Assembly: GCF_011045835.1 (NCBI RefSeq)
Contig: NZ_CP047349.1
Coordinates: 1,116,001 to 1,180,000 of the forward strand
Length of the DNA stretch: 64,000 nt
From: Proteus terrae subsp. cibarius
GTDB lineage: Bacteria > Pseudomonadota > Gammaproteobacteria > Enterobacterales > Enterobacteriaceae
Direction of reading: 5' to 3'
Part shown: piece after piece, positions 35,373 through 46,008 of the stretch
How positions within the stretch are numbered: position 1 is the stretch's first letter
How the letters are laid out: each line of letters begins with the position of its first letter
The notes under the pieces: generated by a model
What the model saw: only the letters and a program-made list of their open reading frames with translations
What the model was told of the DNA's origin: nothing
Database searches by the model: none
Translations under genes and position numbers: made by a program

Positions 35373-37134
35373 GTTTTTCGCTCCCTTTATCATTTTCACT
35401 TTGAAGTTTTTTATCGTAATCCAGCACTAATCCAATAAAAGCATCTTCCATTGAAGGGGTTGGATTATCGTCACTAGCAACCATTTTTTTGAGAGAATCA
35501 GGCTCGCCAGCGGCAATGATTTTTCCGCGATAAACCAAACCAATACGATCACAATATTCTGCTTCATCCATAAAGTGAGTGGTAACCATCACGGTCACTC
35601 CTTTATCAACCATGCCATTAATATGTAGCCAAAATTCCCGTCGTGTTAGTGGATCAACGCCTGATGTGGGCTCATCTAAAAAGAGAATATCAGGTTCGTG
35701 CATTAATGAGCACGCAAGAGCAAGGCGCTGTTTATAACCTAAAGGCAAGGTTTCAGTGATTTGATTTACCATAGGCCCTAAGCCAAAGGCGGTTATCATA
35801 TCGTTGATTTTATTGCGCTGTTGTTTGCCATGTAAGCCATAGACACCAGAGAAGAATTTCAAGTTTTGTCCCACTTTTAAATTGCCATAAAGTGAGAATT
35901 TTTGTGCCATATAACCTAAATGCTGACGTGCTTTACCTGAGCTCTCTTTTAAGTCCATACCTAACACAAGCGCTTTGCCGCTAGTGGGGACTAATAAACC
36001 ACACATCATTTTGAAAGTTGTCGACTTACCAGCACCATTAGGGCCCAACAAACCGAAAATTTCACCTCGTTTAACTTGGAAATCAACATGATCGGTCGCT
36101 GCAAATTGACCAAACATTTTGGTTAACTGCTGTGCTTCAATTACCGTTTCATTAGGTGCTGGAGGGATCTGCGGCATAATTTCAGCTAATTCAGATTTAT
36201 GAGAAGGGCCACCTCCTAATAAATCTATAAAAGCATCCTCAAAACGTGGTGTCGCGGGAATAAGCTTCGTATCAGACTTACCCAAAGCGTTCAGTAATTC
36301 AGTTTGATCACTCTGTTTTTTCAAGATCAAACGAACGGATTGTCCTTGAATAACGCCATCAGTGACTTGAGGTTGAATAATTGCTTGTTGCAATACTTTT
36401 CTACGCTGATGGCCTTCAACATTGAGCAGAAAAGAGCGACCTGCCATTTTTGCTGTTAGATCTTGAGGAATGCCACTGTAAAGTAGCTCTCCTTTGTTAA
36501 GTAAGAGAATGTTTTTACATTGCTCAGCTTCATCAAGATAAGAGGTACTCCATAGTATCAACATACCATCGCTGGCCAAAGCATGTACCATTTGCCAAAG
36601 TTCACGGCGTGCAATGGGATCGACTCCCACGCCTGGTTCGTCAAGAAGCAGAACTTTAGGGCTACCTAACAAAGTACAAGCAAGACCCAGCTTTTGTTTC
36701 ATCCCTCCTGAAAGATTGCCTGCTAGGCGAGATGTAAAGCGAGTGAGATCGGTAAAAGTGAGCAGTTGGTGATAAACTTTTTTGCGCTCATCACCGACAA
36801 CATTTTTTAAGTCAGCATAAAGATTGAGGTTTTCTAATACCGTTAAATCTTCATAAAGACCAAATTTTTGTGGCATATAGCCAAGAATAGCTCTGACATC
36901 AACACTCTGCTTTTGCGGATCCATTCCTAAAATATGAATATCACCCGCATCAGGTTTTAATAAACCTGCAAGCATACGGATTAAGGTTGTTTTGCCCGCA
37001 CCATCAGGGCCAACTAAACCTGTCACAGAGCCACCTGTAATGGTGGCTGTTAATGACGAAACAGCAGGGCTTTCTAGCCCTGTAAAGCATTTCTCAACAC
37101 CTTGAAGTTGGATTGTGTAATCAGTGTGTTCCAT
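35365..37134 (-). CDS. ybhF: Tandem ABC ATPase YbhF
   Basis: Twin-domain ATPase of the YbhFSR exporter. Walker A motifs are [15 protein letters not shown] and [15 protein letters not shown]. The first half has a canonical [12 protein letters not shown] signature; the second half has the divergent [12 protein letters not shown], as in E. coli. Walker B segments are [15 protein letters not shown] and [15 protein letters not shown]. The start is set at 37134 ([12 protein letters not shown]), after a GGGGG-rich ribosome site; an upstream ATG adds ten residues that lack support. Confidence 0.94.
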   Translation of the reverse strand: MEHTDYTIQLQGVEKCFTGLESPAVSSLTATITGGSVTGLVGPDGAGKTTLIRMLAGLLKPDAGDIHILGMDPQKQSVDVRAILGYMPQKFGLYEDLTVLENLNLYADLKNVVGDERKKVYHQLLTFTDLTRFTSRLAGNLSGGMKQKLGLACTLLGSPKVLLLDEPGVGVDPIARRELWQMVHALASDGMLILWSTSYLDEAEQCKNILLLNKGELLYSGIPQDLTAKMAGRSFLLNVEGHQRRKVLQQAIIQPQVTDGVIQGQSVRLILKKQSDQTELLNALGKSDTKLIPATPRFEDAFIDLLGGGPSHKSELAEIMPQIPPAPNETVIEAQQLTKMFGQFAATDHVDFQVKRGEIFGLLGPNGAGKSTTFKMMCGLLVPTSGKALVLGMDLKESSGKARQHLGYMAQKFSLYGNLKVGQNLKFFSGVYGLHGKQQRNKINDMITAFGLGPMVNQITETLPLGYKQRLALACSLMHEPDILFLDEPTSGVDPLTRREFWLHINGMVDKGVTVMVTTHFMDEAEYCDRIGLVYRGKIIAAGEPDSLKKMVASDDNPTPSMEDAFIGLVLDYDKKLQSENDKGSEKHA

Positions 37135-37147
37135 TTTTCCCCCACAC

Positions 37148-38134
37148 TTAATGAGAGGAGGCAAATTTTAAGGTGACAGGCATACCTTGGCGCAATGCGT
37201 CATCAGCATCCGTTACAACCACTCTGAGACGATAAACTAAATCGGTTCTTAACTCCGGTGTTTCCACACTTTTTGGGGTAAATTCGGCGGTTGGCGAAAC
37301 AAATCCAATTGTACCGTGATAAGGCTTATCTTTACGCCCATCGGTGTATAGATAAACCTCTCGATTAGGAACGGCTTCGCTTAAGTGGGTTTCACTGATA
37401 TAAGCTCTGACCCAAACTGGATTGGTTAATGACACCGTAAATACAGGGCTTCCAGCAGATAACATAGTGCCAGGCTCTACAGCACGAGTTAGCACCGTAC
37501 CTTGTGATGGAGAGATTAATTGCGTGTCTTGGAGGTTTAATTCAGCTTGAGCAACGGCGGCTTTAGCTTGCATAACTTGTCCTTTCGCCGCATCAATGTC
37601 TTCTTTTCGATAACCATTTTGATACTGATTTAGTTTATCTTGTGCCGCCTTCAATGCAGCTGCTGCTTGATTTCGATTATTTCTTGCGCTATCTAAATCA
37701 TTGGCTGAAATGACCTTTCGGTTAGCAAGATCTTGTTGGCGTTTATAAAAGTTATCAGCGTATTGCCAAGCTGCTTGCTTTAATGATACATCAGATTGAG
37801 CTTGCGCGATTTCCTCAGTGCGATATCCCGCTTCCATTAAAGCGAGCGAAGCAATTGCACTATCACGCTCACCATAAGCTTTATTAAGTGCATTGCGATA
37901 GGGCGCATCATCAAGCTTGCCTAATAATTGCCCTTTTTGGACAGGAGCACCTTCATCAACTTGTAATGTGTCTAATCTTCCAGTAACACGAAAACTAAGG
38001 TTGACTGTACGTATATCGACATTGCCATAGAGCACTAATTCAGACTCTTTGTTTTCTTCGTAATAATAGATACCTGCAACAATACCGATAATAATCATTA
38101 AGATGATAAAGAAGCTGATTTTTTTAGTTTTCAT
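37148..38134 (-). CDS. ybhG: HlyD-family membrane fusion protein YbhG
   Basis: Periplasmic adaptor linking the YbhFSR pump to an outer-membrane channel such as TolC. An N-terminal membrane anchor covers residues 5-25. A split lipoyl domain ([20 protein letters not shown]) encloses a long coiled-coil hairpin rich in Ala, Gln and Asp (about 75-205), and a beta-barrel part follows ([20 protein letters not shown]). At 328 residues it has the usual length. It lies 13 bases upstream of ybhF and 11 bases after cecR. Confidence 0.94.
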   Translation of the reverse strand: MKTKKISFFIILMIIIGIVAGIYYYEENKESELVLYGNVDIRTVNLSFRVTGRLDTLQVDEGAPVQKGQLLGKLDDAPYRNALNKAYGERDSAIASLALMEAGYRTEEIAQAQSDVSLKQAAWQYADNFYKRQQDLANRKVISANDLDSARNNRNQAAAALKAAQDKLNQYQNGYRKEDIDAAKGQVMQAKAAVAQAELNLQDTQLISPSQGTVLTRAVEPGTMLSAGSPVFTVSLTNPVWVRAYISETHLSEAVPNREVYLYTDGRKDKPYHGTIGFVSPTAEFTPKSVETPELRTDLVYRLRVVVTDADDALRQGMPVTLKFASSH

Positions 38135-38145
38135 AATAACTCTAT

Positions 38146-38844
38146 TTATGCATGATGTGAGTGAGTGTAAATCTCTCTTAATCCATTGAGTAATAACGTA
38201 ATATGTGTTTTTAAAGTATTGGAGATAACTTGATACTCATTCTTACCAATTCTATCCCATCCTGTTTGTCTTAGAATGGTTTCCCTTACTAAACGAAATG
38301 ATAGCACTTCTCCTAAAATAGCGTGAGTGTGTAACATCGTTGTAGGTAGTGCAGGATCTAAACCAATATAGATAGCTAATAGTTTGTTTACGCGCGTTAA
38401 AAGAGGCGATAACGCTTGCTGGTGGATCAAAGAATAGGCTTCGGTTGGAACGAGCTGTTCTCTTGCCATAATGCGGCTAAGATGAATATTGGCTTTATCA
38501 AGTACCAGTTGAGCATATTGTAAAAAGCTATCTGTAATAAGCGTTTGTAGCAATGGTAGATGCTCTGTGGGATTGGGTCGCTCAAGAAATTCGTCAAGAA
38601 TGGCAACGGTAGGTTCAAAATCAAGGCGAATAAGATCAGCAATATGCTGTGCAACGGCGAGATATAACCCTTCTTTGGAACCAAAATAATAAGCGATAGC
38701 GGCAATATTTTGTTGAGCAGCTTGTGCAATTTGGCGTGTTGTGGCGGCATCTGGCCCATTTTTACCAAAGATCTCACATGCCGCTTCCAATAATTGTCGT
38801 TTTGCTAGTTCACCGCGCGTCGTCTTCTGTTGGGTGTCTGACAT
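38146..38844 (-). CDS. cecR: TetR-family regulator CecR (YbiH)
   Basis: A 232-residue repressor that in E. coli controls ybhG-FSR and rhlE. The N-terminal helix-turn-helix is [20 protein letters not shown] followed by [20 protein letters not shown]; the C-terminal part is the CecR-type ligand domain. It heads the exporter operon and is divergent from rhlE. A perfect palindrome directly upstream of its start is a good autoregulatory site. Confidence 0.92.
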   Translation of the reverse strand: MSDTQQKTTRGELAKRQLLEAACEIFGKNGPDAATTRQIAQAAQQNIAAIAYYFGSKEGLYLAVAQHIADLIRLDFEPTVAILDEFLERPNPTEHLPLLQTLITDSFLQYAQLVLDKANIHLSRIMAREQLVPTEAYSLIHQQALSPLLTRVNKLLAIYIGLDPALPTTMLHTHAILGEVLSFRLVRETILRQTGWDRIGKNEYQVISNTLKTHITLLLNGLREIYTHSHHA

Positions 38845-39216
38845 AATAGAAGATACCTTACTTAAGTAAAATGTAACAAAACCAATGATATTAAAAACAG
38901 CGATAACAAGGCGTATTATATTAGATGATATTGAACAATAGGGAAAATTTGTGATAAATAATCAAATAAAGGTGATGTGTAATAAAAAAAGTGCAATCTA
39001 TTATTGAAAATTATTTTTGTATTCTGAATACAGCAAAAACTGTTAGAATAGGGGTTATTAGGTTAACCTAACAAGGTTCATTCTCTTTCATCACTGTCTA
39101 TATTGAAAAATGATAGCTCCTATAGAGTAATATTACCTATAGATTGACAGTATGAAAGCCCGTCATTTTAATTTCAATCACCGTGTTATACGTTCTGGTT
39201 GTAGGAGACTACTGTT
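38845..39216. promoter_or_regulatory. Divergent cecR / rhlE control region with two perfect palindromes
   Basis: 372 bases without a gene. TTACTTAAGTAA (38858-38869) lies 13 bases upstream of cecR, and TTAGGTTAACCTAA (39058-39071) lies about 145 bases upstream of rhlE. Either could be a CecR operator; the first is in the typical autoregulatory position. The rest is AT-rich with no ORF of note. Confidence 0.6.
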
Positions 39217-40641
39217 TTGACCGATTTTACATCGCTTGGTTTAAGTGAGGCGCTTCTCCGCGCTATTGATGAACAAGGGTATAAAACCCCAACCCCTATT
39301 CAACAGCAGGCGATTGAGCCGATTTTGGCGGGTAAAGACGTATTAGCGAGTGCGCAAACGGGCACAGGTAAAACAGCAGCTTTTACATTACCAATATTGG
39401 AAAAGCTGTCTCAATCAGCAACCAAAACAAAAGGTCGTCAACCCGTTAAAGCGCTGATTTTGACACCAACGCGTGAGCTGGCAGCTCAAATTGCTGAAAA
39501 TGTAAAAGCGTATAGCCGTTATATTCCAATTCGTTCGTTAGTCGTTTTTGGTGGAGTAAGCATTAATCCACAAATGATGAAATTACGTGGTGGTGTTGAT
39601 GTACTGATTGCAACACCGGGACGTTTACTCGATCTTGAACATCAAAATGCAGTTGATCTTTCTCGCGTTGAAGTTTTAGTGCTTGATGAAGCTGACCGTA
39701 TGTTAGATATGGGTTTTATCCACGATATTCGCCGTGTAATTAATAAATTACCGAAAAAACGTCAAAATTTACTATTTTCAGCGACATTCTCTAAAGAGAT
39801 CACTGGTCTTGCCAATTCTCTATTAAATGATCCGGTGAGTATTTCCGTTGCACCAAGAAACTCAGCAGCGGAATCTGTTGATCAACATGTGCATTTAGTT
39901 GATAAAAAGCGTAAAACCGAGCTGTTATCACATTTAATTGGTTTAGAAAATTGGTCTCAAGTGCTGATTTTCACCCGAACTAAACATGGTGCGAATAAAC
40001 TTGCTGAACATTTAAATGCAGATGGTATTAAATCAGCTGCTATTCATGGCAATAAAAGCCAAGGTGCGAGAACTCGCGCATTAGCTGATTTTAAAGAGGG
40101 TAAATTAAAAGCATTAGTTGCAACAGATATTGCCGCTCGTGGTCTTGATATCGACCAACTGCCGTATGTTGTCAATTTTGAATTACCACAAGTCGCAGAA
40201 GATTATGTTCACCGTATTGGTAGAACAGGCCGCGCTGCTGCAACGGGTAAGGCTATTTCACTTGTCTGTGTTGATGAACATGGTTTATTAGCTGATATTG
40301 AGCGTTTATTAAAACGTGAAATTCCACGTTTAGCGTTAGAAGGTTACGATCCTGACCCTTCAATTAAAGCAGCGCCTTTGCATAAAAAACCAAAGAATAA
40401 TGCACCACGTAGAAGTGGCGGTGGTCATGGGCGTGCAGATATTCGTGGTAAAGACAATCGCAACAATAGTCGTAAAGATGGCGATAGTGAAGGCAAAGAG
40501 TCTGGACGTAATAAAAGCAAAGAAAACTACCGAAATAAAGATGGCTCTCGTACTGGAAAATTAGGGCCCCGTCGTTCACGTAAAAGTGATGAAGGTAGTG
40601 ATAATCAAAGCCCTTGGTCAAAAGCTAGAAAAGAGTTTTGA
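39217..40641 (+). CDS. rhlE: DEAD-box ATP-dependent RNA helicase RhlE
   Basis: RNA helicase acting in ribosome assembly and RNA turnover. Motifs in order are the Q motif [54 protein letters not shown], and the C-terminal [12 protein letters not shown] and [14 protein letters not shown] basic, low-complexity tail (about residues 390-474) rich in Lys, Arg, Asn and Gly is typical of RhlE. The start is TTG with TAGGAG nine bases upstream. Confidence 0.95.
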   Translation: MTDFTSLGLSEALLRAIDEQGYKTPTPIQQQAIEPILAGKDVLASAQTGTGKTAAFTLPILEKLSQSATKTKGRQPVKALILTPTRELAAQIAENVKAYSRYIPIRSLVVFGGVSINPQMMKLRGGVDVLIATPGRLLDLEHQNAVDLSRVEVLVLDEADRMLDMGFIHDIRRVINKLPKKRQNLLFSATFSKEITGLANSLLNDPVSISVAPRNSAAESVDQHVHLVDKKRKTELLSHLIGLENWSQVLIFTRTKHGANKLAEHLNADGIKSAAIHGNKSQGARTRALADFKEGKLKALVATDIAARGLDIDQLPYVVNFELPQVAEDYVHRIGRTGRAAATGKAISLVCVDEHGLLADIERLLKREIPRLALEGYDPDPSIKAAPLHKKPKNNAPRRSGGGHGRADIRGKDNRNNSRKDGDSEGKESGRNKSKENYRNKDGSRTGKLGPRRSRKSDEGSDNQSPWSKARKEF

Positions 40642-40652
40642 GGTTATAAAAA

Positions 40653-41585
40653 GTGCGAGTTCTATTAGCGCCAATGGAGGGGGTTTTAGACCCCCTTGTG
40701 AGAGAGTTACTCACCTCGATTAACGATTACGATCTCTGTATTACAGAGTTTGTACGAGTTGTAGATTCATTATTGCCAACGAAAGCATTTTACCGCTTAT
40801 GTCCTGAATTACATACCGAAAGTCGCACAAAAAGTGGCACGCTAGTACGGGTGCAATTATTAGGACAACATCCACAATGGTTAGCTGAAAATGCCTTTAG
40901 AGCCGTTTCTTTAGGCTCTTGGGGAGTTGATTTAAACTGCGGTTGCCCTTCAAAAACAGTCAATGGTAGCGGTGGTGGTGCTTCACTTCTAAAACAGCCA
41001 GAAACGATTTATCAAGCAACGAAAGCAATGCGTGATGCAGTGCCTTTAGAGTTACCTGTATCTGTTAAAGTGAGACTTGGCTGGGATTCTTCTGTGTATA
41101 GCCATGAAATTGCAGATGCTGTGGTGCAAGGTGGTGCTACGGAAATCACCATACATGGCAGAACAAAGGAAGATGGTTATAATGCCGAAAAAATTAACTG
41201 GCAGGCCATTGGAGATATTCGCCAAAGACTTTCAATACCTGTGATTGCTAATGGCGAAATTTGGAACCGTGAAGATGCATTAGCTTGCTTAGCCACAACT
41301 GGTTGCGATGCGATAATGATTGGCCGCGGTGCAATGAATACCCCTAACTTAAGCCGTGTTGTAAAAGGCATCGAAGCTAGAATGCCTTGGCAAGAGGTGA
41401 TTGAATTATTAAAGCGTTATGTTCGATTAGAAAAGCGTGGTGATACGACAATTTATCATGCATCACGTATTAAGCAGTGGTTTAGCTATTTACGTAAAGA
41501 GTATCCAGAAGCTGATGAGTTATTTAGGCAAATTAGAACATTAAAAACGTCACCAGAAATTGCAGTGGCAATAGAGGCGTTATAG
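40653..41585 (+). CDS. dusC: tRNA-dihydrouridine(16) synthase DusC
   Basis: FMN enzyme reducing uridine 16 in tRNA. The 310 residues have the Dus pattern: [40 protein letters not shown] (catalytic Cys in NCGCPSK), [24 protein letters not shown] and [21 protein letters not shown] rather than PMAGVTD marks the DusC branch. The start is GTG. It follows rhlE by 11 bases and is probably co-transcribed with it; in E. coli the two genes are far apart. Confidence 0.93.
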   Translation: MRVLLAPMEGVLDPLVRELLTSINDYDLCITEFVRVVDSLLPTKAFYRLCPELHTESRTKSGTLVRVQLLGQHPQWLAENAFRAVSLGSWGVDLNCGCPSKTVNGSGGGASLLKQPETIYQATKAMRDAVPLELPVSVKVRLGWDSSVYSHEIADAVVQGGATEITIHGRTKEDGYNAEKINWQAIGDIRQRLSIPVIANGEIWNREDALACLATTGCDAIMIGRGAMNTPNLSRVVKGIEARMPWQEVIELLKRYVRLEKRGDTTIYHASRIKQWFSYLRKEYPEADELFRQIRTLKTSPEIAVAIEAL

Positions 41586-41605
41586 TTTAAAAATCATCTT
41601 ATCCA

Positions 41606-41643
41606 ATAAAAAATAGTGCTAATCAATCAGCGCTATTTTTTAT
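41606..41643 (+). terminator. Terminator of dusC
   Basis: AAAAAATAGTGCT pairs with AGCGCTATTTTTT around AATCAATC. Confidence 0.85.
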
Positions 41644-41778
41644 AAATAAACTAACTCCTATCTTAAATATCACACCATTTATCACTCATTATTGGAAAAA
41701 ATCACTCTTTAGACTTACACTCAATAAGTGACATTTTGGGATGTATTGTTTATATCATGACTATTTTTAGGGGGAAAT

Positions 41779-42027
41779 ATGGGAATTATTGCTTGGATCA
41801 TCTTTGGTCTGATCGCAGGTATTTTGGCGAAATTCTTAATGCCTGGCTCTTATGATATTGGTCTGATATGGACTTGTATTCTGGGTATTGTGGGGGCTGT
41901 TGTTGGTGGTGCAATTAGTAGCTTCTTTGGTAAAGGTAAAGTTGATGGGTTTAACTTTGGTAGTTTCGTCGTTGCTGTCATCGGTGCCATTGTTGTGCTC
42001 TATCTTGCAAAAATCTTCGCAAGTTAA
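41779..42027 (+). CDS. GlsB/YeaQ/YmgE-family small membrane protein
   Basis: An 82-residue, glycine-rich protein with three hydrophobic segments of the transglycosylase-associated (GlsB/YeaQ) family. Typical segments are IIAWIIFGLIAGILAKFLMP and ILGIVGAVVGGAISSFFG. The family is induced by stress in several bacteria, but its function is not established. A strong GGGGGA ribosome site precedes the ATG. Single-gene unit with its own terminator. Confidence 0.88.
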   Translation: MGIIAWIIFGLIAGILAKFLMPGSYDIGLIWTCILGIVGAVVGGAISSFFGKGKVDGFNFGSFVVAVIGAIVVLYLAKIFAS

Positions 42028-42056
42028 TACCTTCACACCCAATAGATATTGATAAT

Positions 42057-42083
42057 AAACCCGCATAATGCGGGTTTACTTTT
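42057..42083. terminator. Terminator between the GlsB-type gene and sseA
   Basis: AAACCCGCAT and ATGCGGGTTT form a tight stem, followed by ACTTTTTTAA. Confidence 0.88.
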
Positions 42084-42103
42084 TTAAAGCATCAACGGAT
42101 TAA

Positions 42104-42946
42104 TTAACATTCACAAGGAAGGGTACTTTCAGCACCCCATTGCGCCCAAGAGCCGTCATAGAGCGCAATAGATTGGCAACCCAATACGGTTAATGCTAAA
42201 AATAAAATTGCCGCAGTCATACCTGAGCCACAGGTAACAATAATAGGCTGTGATAAATCAACACCTGCTTGTTCAAATATCTGCTTTAACTCAGCTTTCT
42301 GTTTTAATTGCCCATTAATAACTAACTCATTCCACGGAACGTTTTTACTGCCGGGAATATGTCCACTGCGCAAGCCCGGGCGAGGCTCTGGTGCTTTACC
42401 ATAAAAACGATCAGCAGAGCGAGCATCGATCATCTGTTTTTGCTTGGTCTCTAAATTATCAAGAAGTTGTTGTTTATTGGCATAACGCTGTGCATGACGT
42501 TCAACCATAAAAGGAGACTGTGCTGGTACTTTTATTGCCTCACCTTGTTCTGTTGCAAATTCAGCCTCAATCCATGCTTGTAAACCACCAGCAAGAATAC
42601 GTACATTACGACAACCTAGTGTTGTTAATGTCCACCAACCTCTAGGTGCAGAAAATAAGTTACCTTGATCGTAAATAATCACGGTAGTGGTATTAGAGAT
42701 ACCTAATTGTGTCAATGTTTCTGAAAATAGGGTATCAGAAGGCAACATATGTGGCAGTGATGTGGTTTTATCTGCGACTTCATCAAGATCAAAAAAATGG
42801 GCATGTGGAATATGACGCTCAAGGTAAAGTGCTTGATAGTCAATCTGTTGAGTTGGCATTGGTGCGCTTACATCAAGGATCACAAGATCAGCATCATTTT
42901 GATGTTCAAATAACCATTGGGGAGTAACAAAGTAATCGTATTCCAC
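42104..42946 (-). CDS. sseA: 3-mercaptopyruvate sulfurtransferase (SseA-like)
   Basis: Two-domain rhodanese that transfers sulfur from 3-mercaptopyruvate to thiol acceptors or cyanide. The catalytic loop CGSGMTAA has Cys239, and CGSG(M/V)T is the mercaptopyruvate rather than thiosulfate type. The inactive N-terminal rhodanese domain precedes it. Segments APRGWWTLTTLG, IDARSADRFYGKAPEPRPGL and GHIPGSKNVPWNEL are conserved. At 280 residues it has normal length. The start is GTG with GAGG upstream. It lies 13 bases after a small membrane protein gene, with which it forms an operon. Confidence 0.93.
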   Translation of the reverse strand: MEYDYFVTPQWLFEHQNDADLVILDVSAPMPTQQIDYQALYLERHIPHAHFFDLDEVADKTTSLPHMLPSDTLFSETLTQLGISNTTTVIIYDQGNLFSAPRGWWTLTTLGCRNVRILAGGLQAWIEAEFATEQGEAIKVPAQSPFMVERHAQRYANKQQLLDNLETKQKQMIDARSADRFYGKAPEPRPGLRSGHIPGSKNVPWNELVINGQLKQKAELKQIFEQAGVDLSQPIIVTCGSGMTAAILFLALTVLGCQSIALYDGSWAQWGAESTLPCEC

Positions 42947-42959
42947 GGTGCGACCTCAT

Positions 42960-43145
42960 TTATTTAGCAGAAGGTGAGCTGTCTGGGATAGCTGGAAATT
43001 GCTGTGTAGGTGATGTTTCAGGTTGAGCCTGCTCTGTTTCTATTGGTGTTGTGGAGCGCGTATAGATATTTAAGCCGGCAAGGAAAACACCACCGATAGA
43101 ACCAAAAGCAAGTAGCGCGATAATCACAATAATTATTTTTTTCAT
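42960..43145 (-). CDS. Small single-span membrane protein upstream of sseA
   Basis: A 61-residue protein with one hydrophobic helix (residues 3-26: KKIIIVIIALLAFGSIGG and on) and a polar, Pro/Thr/Glu-rich tail. I do not recognise a family. The start is taken at MKKIIIV (43145); in-frame upstream ATGs at 43154 and 43175 cannot be excluded, since none has a strong ribosome site. It ends 13 bases before sseA on the same strand, so co-transcription is likely. Confidence 0.6.
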   Translation of the reverse strand: MKKIIIVIIALLAFGSIGGVFLAGLNIYTRSTTPIETEQAQPETSPTQQFPAIPDSSPSAK

Positions 43146-43373
43146 AATGTTCATTTGCAGATGAATGTTGCGCAAAAGTATATCGAGATATGAAGTTGAA
43201 ACAAGTACTAAGTCGGTTTAATCAGCAAATGATAATGGTTAAAACGTCTTATTTTTAGGCAAAAAAAGGATTAAATAGATAAATAAACAGGCTATTTATT
43301 TTTTATAAATAGCCTGAGTAGAGTTAATGTTGACGTTAATTATTTCAATCAAAGGTTACAGTCAATGATAAGA

Positions 43374-43414
43374 AAAAATCCCTTAAACTCAGGAGTAAAT
43401 GAGTTTAAGGGGAA
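43374..43414 (-). terminator. Terminator of the DcuC-type gene
   Basis: On the minus strand CCCTTAAACTC...GAGTTTAAGGG is followed by ATTTTTTC. It lies 17 bases after the stop of the transporter gene. A second hairpin CAGGCTATTTAT / ATAAATAGCCTG is at 43289-43317 without a clear T tract. Confidence 0.8.
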
Positions 43415-43430
43415 GGGTAACGCAACTTAA

Positions 43431-44798
43431 TTAGGAATATAAAAACCAGAATGTCATTGCTAAGTTCACGATAGCCGCGACAGCCATAGGAATGGCGGTA
43501 CGTTTAACTATTTGGAAAGGCGAGACATTCGCAATACCTGCAATGGCGACAATAGCTGCGGTAATTGGTGAAACGGTACGGCCAAAACTGGTCATTATTT
43601 GCATTGGTAAAATTAAGGTAATGACATCGACTTTTAAGAAGGCGGCAATTTTGGGTGTTAAGGCGGCAAATGAGAAGAATGCTGCATTACCTGAACCCAT
43701 TAAAAAGGCTGCTAATGCAAGAATGGCACTCATTACAATGATCATGGCTGCAATACCAAAACCTGCATCTTGAGCTGAGCTAATTAACGTATCGACGGCA
43801 CCACTTTTTAGTAAACCATTGGCAAAGAACTCACCAGATACAATTAACGATACCACTAAAACAAACTGCTTACCCATTCCTTCAAAGAATAACATAAAGC
43901 TATTCATTACTGCTTTTGCATCGCGTAAGCGAACATATTCAAAAAGAAGTGCAATCACAGTACTAATAATCATCGCGGTGGTGACTTCTAATTTAATATA
44001 AGGGTGTAGCAATGGACTGAAGCCGATAATCAGAACTAAAGGGATCACAGGTAATAAGGCATAAGACAGTGGAATTTTATTGCCTTCTTCTTTTACTGCA
44101 TCAATAGTTGTTGGGTCAAAAACAAATCCTTCACGTTTATCCCACCAGCGTTGAATAAAGAAATGAGTGATCGCAACAGCAATAATAATAGGAATTGTGA
44201 TCGGTAACTGGTGTTGAACAAAGTAGACGGCAGGTTCAATATCCGCTGTTTTCGCCGCCATAATCACGTTACCAGAGCCAGGGCCATGGTCGATAAATTG
44301 GCAGCATCCAATTACGGCTAAAGCGGAAAGTGGACTAATACCAGAACGAATTAATATCGGATACATGGTGACCATTAACAGCATACCTAAACCTGCATGG
44401 CTAGGAATAAAGATAACCAAGATTTGGGTGACTAAAAATGAAATCACTAATAATAAGTAAGGCGATTTTATCGCTTTTAATGGTCTTTCAAAAATAGCGA
44501 ATAAAGCACGGCTTGCGCCAACGTGTTCCATATAACGAGAGAAACCCGCAATTGCCATTAATGTTAAACCAAGACCCGCTAGGCGAGAACTCATTATATT
44601 CGTAAAGATTTGGAAAATATCAAAGTATTTAAATTGGGTGGATTTATTTTCTGGCAATAACGGATTAAGGTCGAGAGATGCAGTTAAGAGTAATAGCAAT
44701 AATCCGCCGAGTAATAATACTGGCTGAGGTTTATAACCTCGCGCCAGTAAATAAACCACCAACGCTGTTACCAGCGCGGCAATGATTAAACCTGTCAT
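43431..44798 (-). CDS. DcuC-family anaerobic C4-dicarboxylate transporter
   Basis: A polytopic inner-membrane protein of 455 residues with about 12 hydrophobic segments. The family-typical region is IIFIPSHAGLGMLLM-like (LVIFIPSHAGLGMLLMVTMY) followed by CCQFIDHGPGSGNVIMAAKT. E. coli DcuC is mainly a succinate efflux or fumarate/succinate exchange carrier under anaerobiosis. Here the gene lies 34 bases after the PLP lyase gene and is probably in one operon with it. GGGGAA serves as ribosome site. The substrate in this cluster may be a dicarboxylate product such as fumarate or succinate (inference). Confidence 0.88.
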   Translation of the reverse strand: MTGLIIAALVTALVVYLLARGYKPQPVLLLGGLLLLLLTASLDLNPLLPENKSTQFKYFDIFQIFTNIMSSRLAGLGLTLMAIAGFSRYMEHVGASRALFAIFERPLKAIKSPYLLLVISFLVTQILVIFIPSHAGLGMLLMVTMYPILIRSGISPLSALAVIGCCQFIDHGPGSGNVIMAAKTADIEPAVYFVQHQLPITIPIIIAVAITHFFIQRWWDKREGFVFDPTTIDAVKEEGNKIPLSYALLPVIPLVLIIGFSPLLHPYIKLEVTTAMIISTVIALLFEYVRLRDAKAVMNSFMLFFEGMGKQFVLVVSLIVSGEFFANGLLKSGAVDTLISSAQDAGFGIAAMIIVMSAILALAAFLMGSGNAAFFSFAALTPKIAAFLKVDVITLILPMQIMTSFGRTVSPITAAIVAIAGIANVSPFQIVKRTAIPMAVAAIVNLAMTFWFLYS

Positions 44799-44832
44799 AG
44801 TGAATTCCCCGGTAATGATGCAATATTTTTTG

Positions 44833-46008
44833 TTATTGGTTTAATGCTAAAAAAGCTTGTGTAATATCTGCAATAAGATCATCTGTTGCTTCAAGGCCAA
44901 TATGTAAACGGACAAAAGGGCCATGACCTTCTCGCCAATCAGACGCTGTTCTCGCACCGACAACATTGGCAGGTAAAGCGAGGCTTTCAAATCCACCCCA
45001 AGAAGCACCAATACCAAAAAGCTCAAGCGCATCAATAAATTGTTCTGATTGTTTAGTGGTATATTCTTGTTTAAATTCAATGGTTAATAGACCGTTACTA
45101 CCTTTGCAATCACGTTTCCATAAATCATGACGAGGGTGATTAGGTAATTCAGGGAACCAGACTTTTTCAACTTCAGGGCGAGTCTCTAACCACTGTGCAA
45201 TGGCTAGTGCTGATTTACCATGCGCCGCGATGCGTTGACCTAATGTCCTCATACCACGAAGAACTAATGCTGCATCATCTGGGCTACTGGCTTGACCTAA
45301 TGCTTCAGGTAATGCACCAATTTTTTTCCATGCTTTTTCATTCGCAACCATAATGCCCATCATCACATCAGAGTGACCGCATAAATATTTGGTTGCCGCG
45401 ATAACAGAGACATCTGCGCCTAATTCCAGCGGGTTATAGAGCCATGCAGAGCCCCAAGTATTATCAACACCGACAGGAATATCTCTCTCATGAGCAATAC
45501 GGCAAATTTCAGGCAGGTCGAGCATTTCATAAAGGAGTGAGCCCGGTGATTCGACAAAAATAAGCTGTGTATTTTGTTGAATTTTTTGTTCAAAATCAGA
45601 GCCATCGGTTTTAAAGAAACTATAAGCGATATTATTAGGCTCAAGAAAAGCCGATGCAATTTTACGAACAGGCTCATAAACAGAATCAGCAAATAAAACA
45701 TGTCCACCACTGCGGGCATATCCCATAATTGTGACGGCAATAGCAGCTAATCCGGTAGGGAATAACTGAGCACGATAGCCGCCTTCTAATTCGGTTACTA
45801 AAGCTTCAAGGGCAAATGCGGTTTCTGTACCACGCGCGCCGTAACTTAAAACACGCTCTGTTGCACGACGATCACGAACATCACGCCAACTCTTAATCGA
45901 GTCAAAAACGATGGTGCTGGCTCTCATTACGGGTGGATTGATGGGGCCTGAAGTTTTTATTTCTTGGCGTCCACTGTGTATCAGTTTTGTTTGTTTATTT
46001 TGTTTCAT
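44833..46008 (-). CDS. Cys/Met metabolism PLP enzyme (cystathionine beta-lyase-like)
   Basis: A 391-residue PLP enzyme of the PF01053 family. Landmarks are RVLSYGARGTETAFALEALV, ALFPTGLAAIAV-type (RAQLFPTGLAAIAVTIMGYA), VDNTWGSAW and the PLP lysine in AATKYLCGHSDVMMG. It is closest in pattern to MetC, including RTASDWREGHGPFVRLHIGL. The start at 46008 (MKQNKQTKLIHSG) has GGAG eight bases upstream. Its place in an accessory catabolic cluster, with a transporter downstream, argues for a C-S or C-N beta-elimination on an imported compound rather than methionine synthesis; this is inference. Confidence 0.88.
   Translation of the reverse strand: MKQNKQTKLIHSGRQEIKTSGPINPPVMRASTIVFDSIKSWRDVRDRRATERVLSYGARGTETAFALEALVTELEGGYRAQLFPTGLAAIAVTIMGYARSGGHVLFADSVYEPVRKIASAFLEPNNIAYSFFKTDGSDFEQKIQQNTQLIFVESPGSLLYEMLDLPEICRIAHERDIPVGVDNTWGSAWLYNPLELGADVSVIAATKYLCGHSDVMMGIMVANEKAWKKIGALPEALGQASSPDDAALVLRGMRTLGQRIAAHGKSALAIAQWLETRPEVEKVWFPELPNHPRHDLWKRDCKGSNGLLTIEFKQEYTTKQSEQFIDALELFGIGASWGGFESLALPANVVGARTASDWREGHGPFVRLHIGLEATDDLIADITQAFLALNQ

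Noticed and set aside
38427..38777. 116-codon minus-strand frame overlapping cecR
   Set aside because: Different frame of the same strand as a clear TetR gene; low-complexity Leu/Ile-rich product without a start context.
45420..45740. 106-codon minus-strand frame within the PLP lyase gene
   Set aside because: Out-of-frame shadow of a conserved enzyme.
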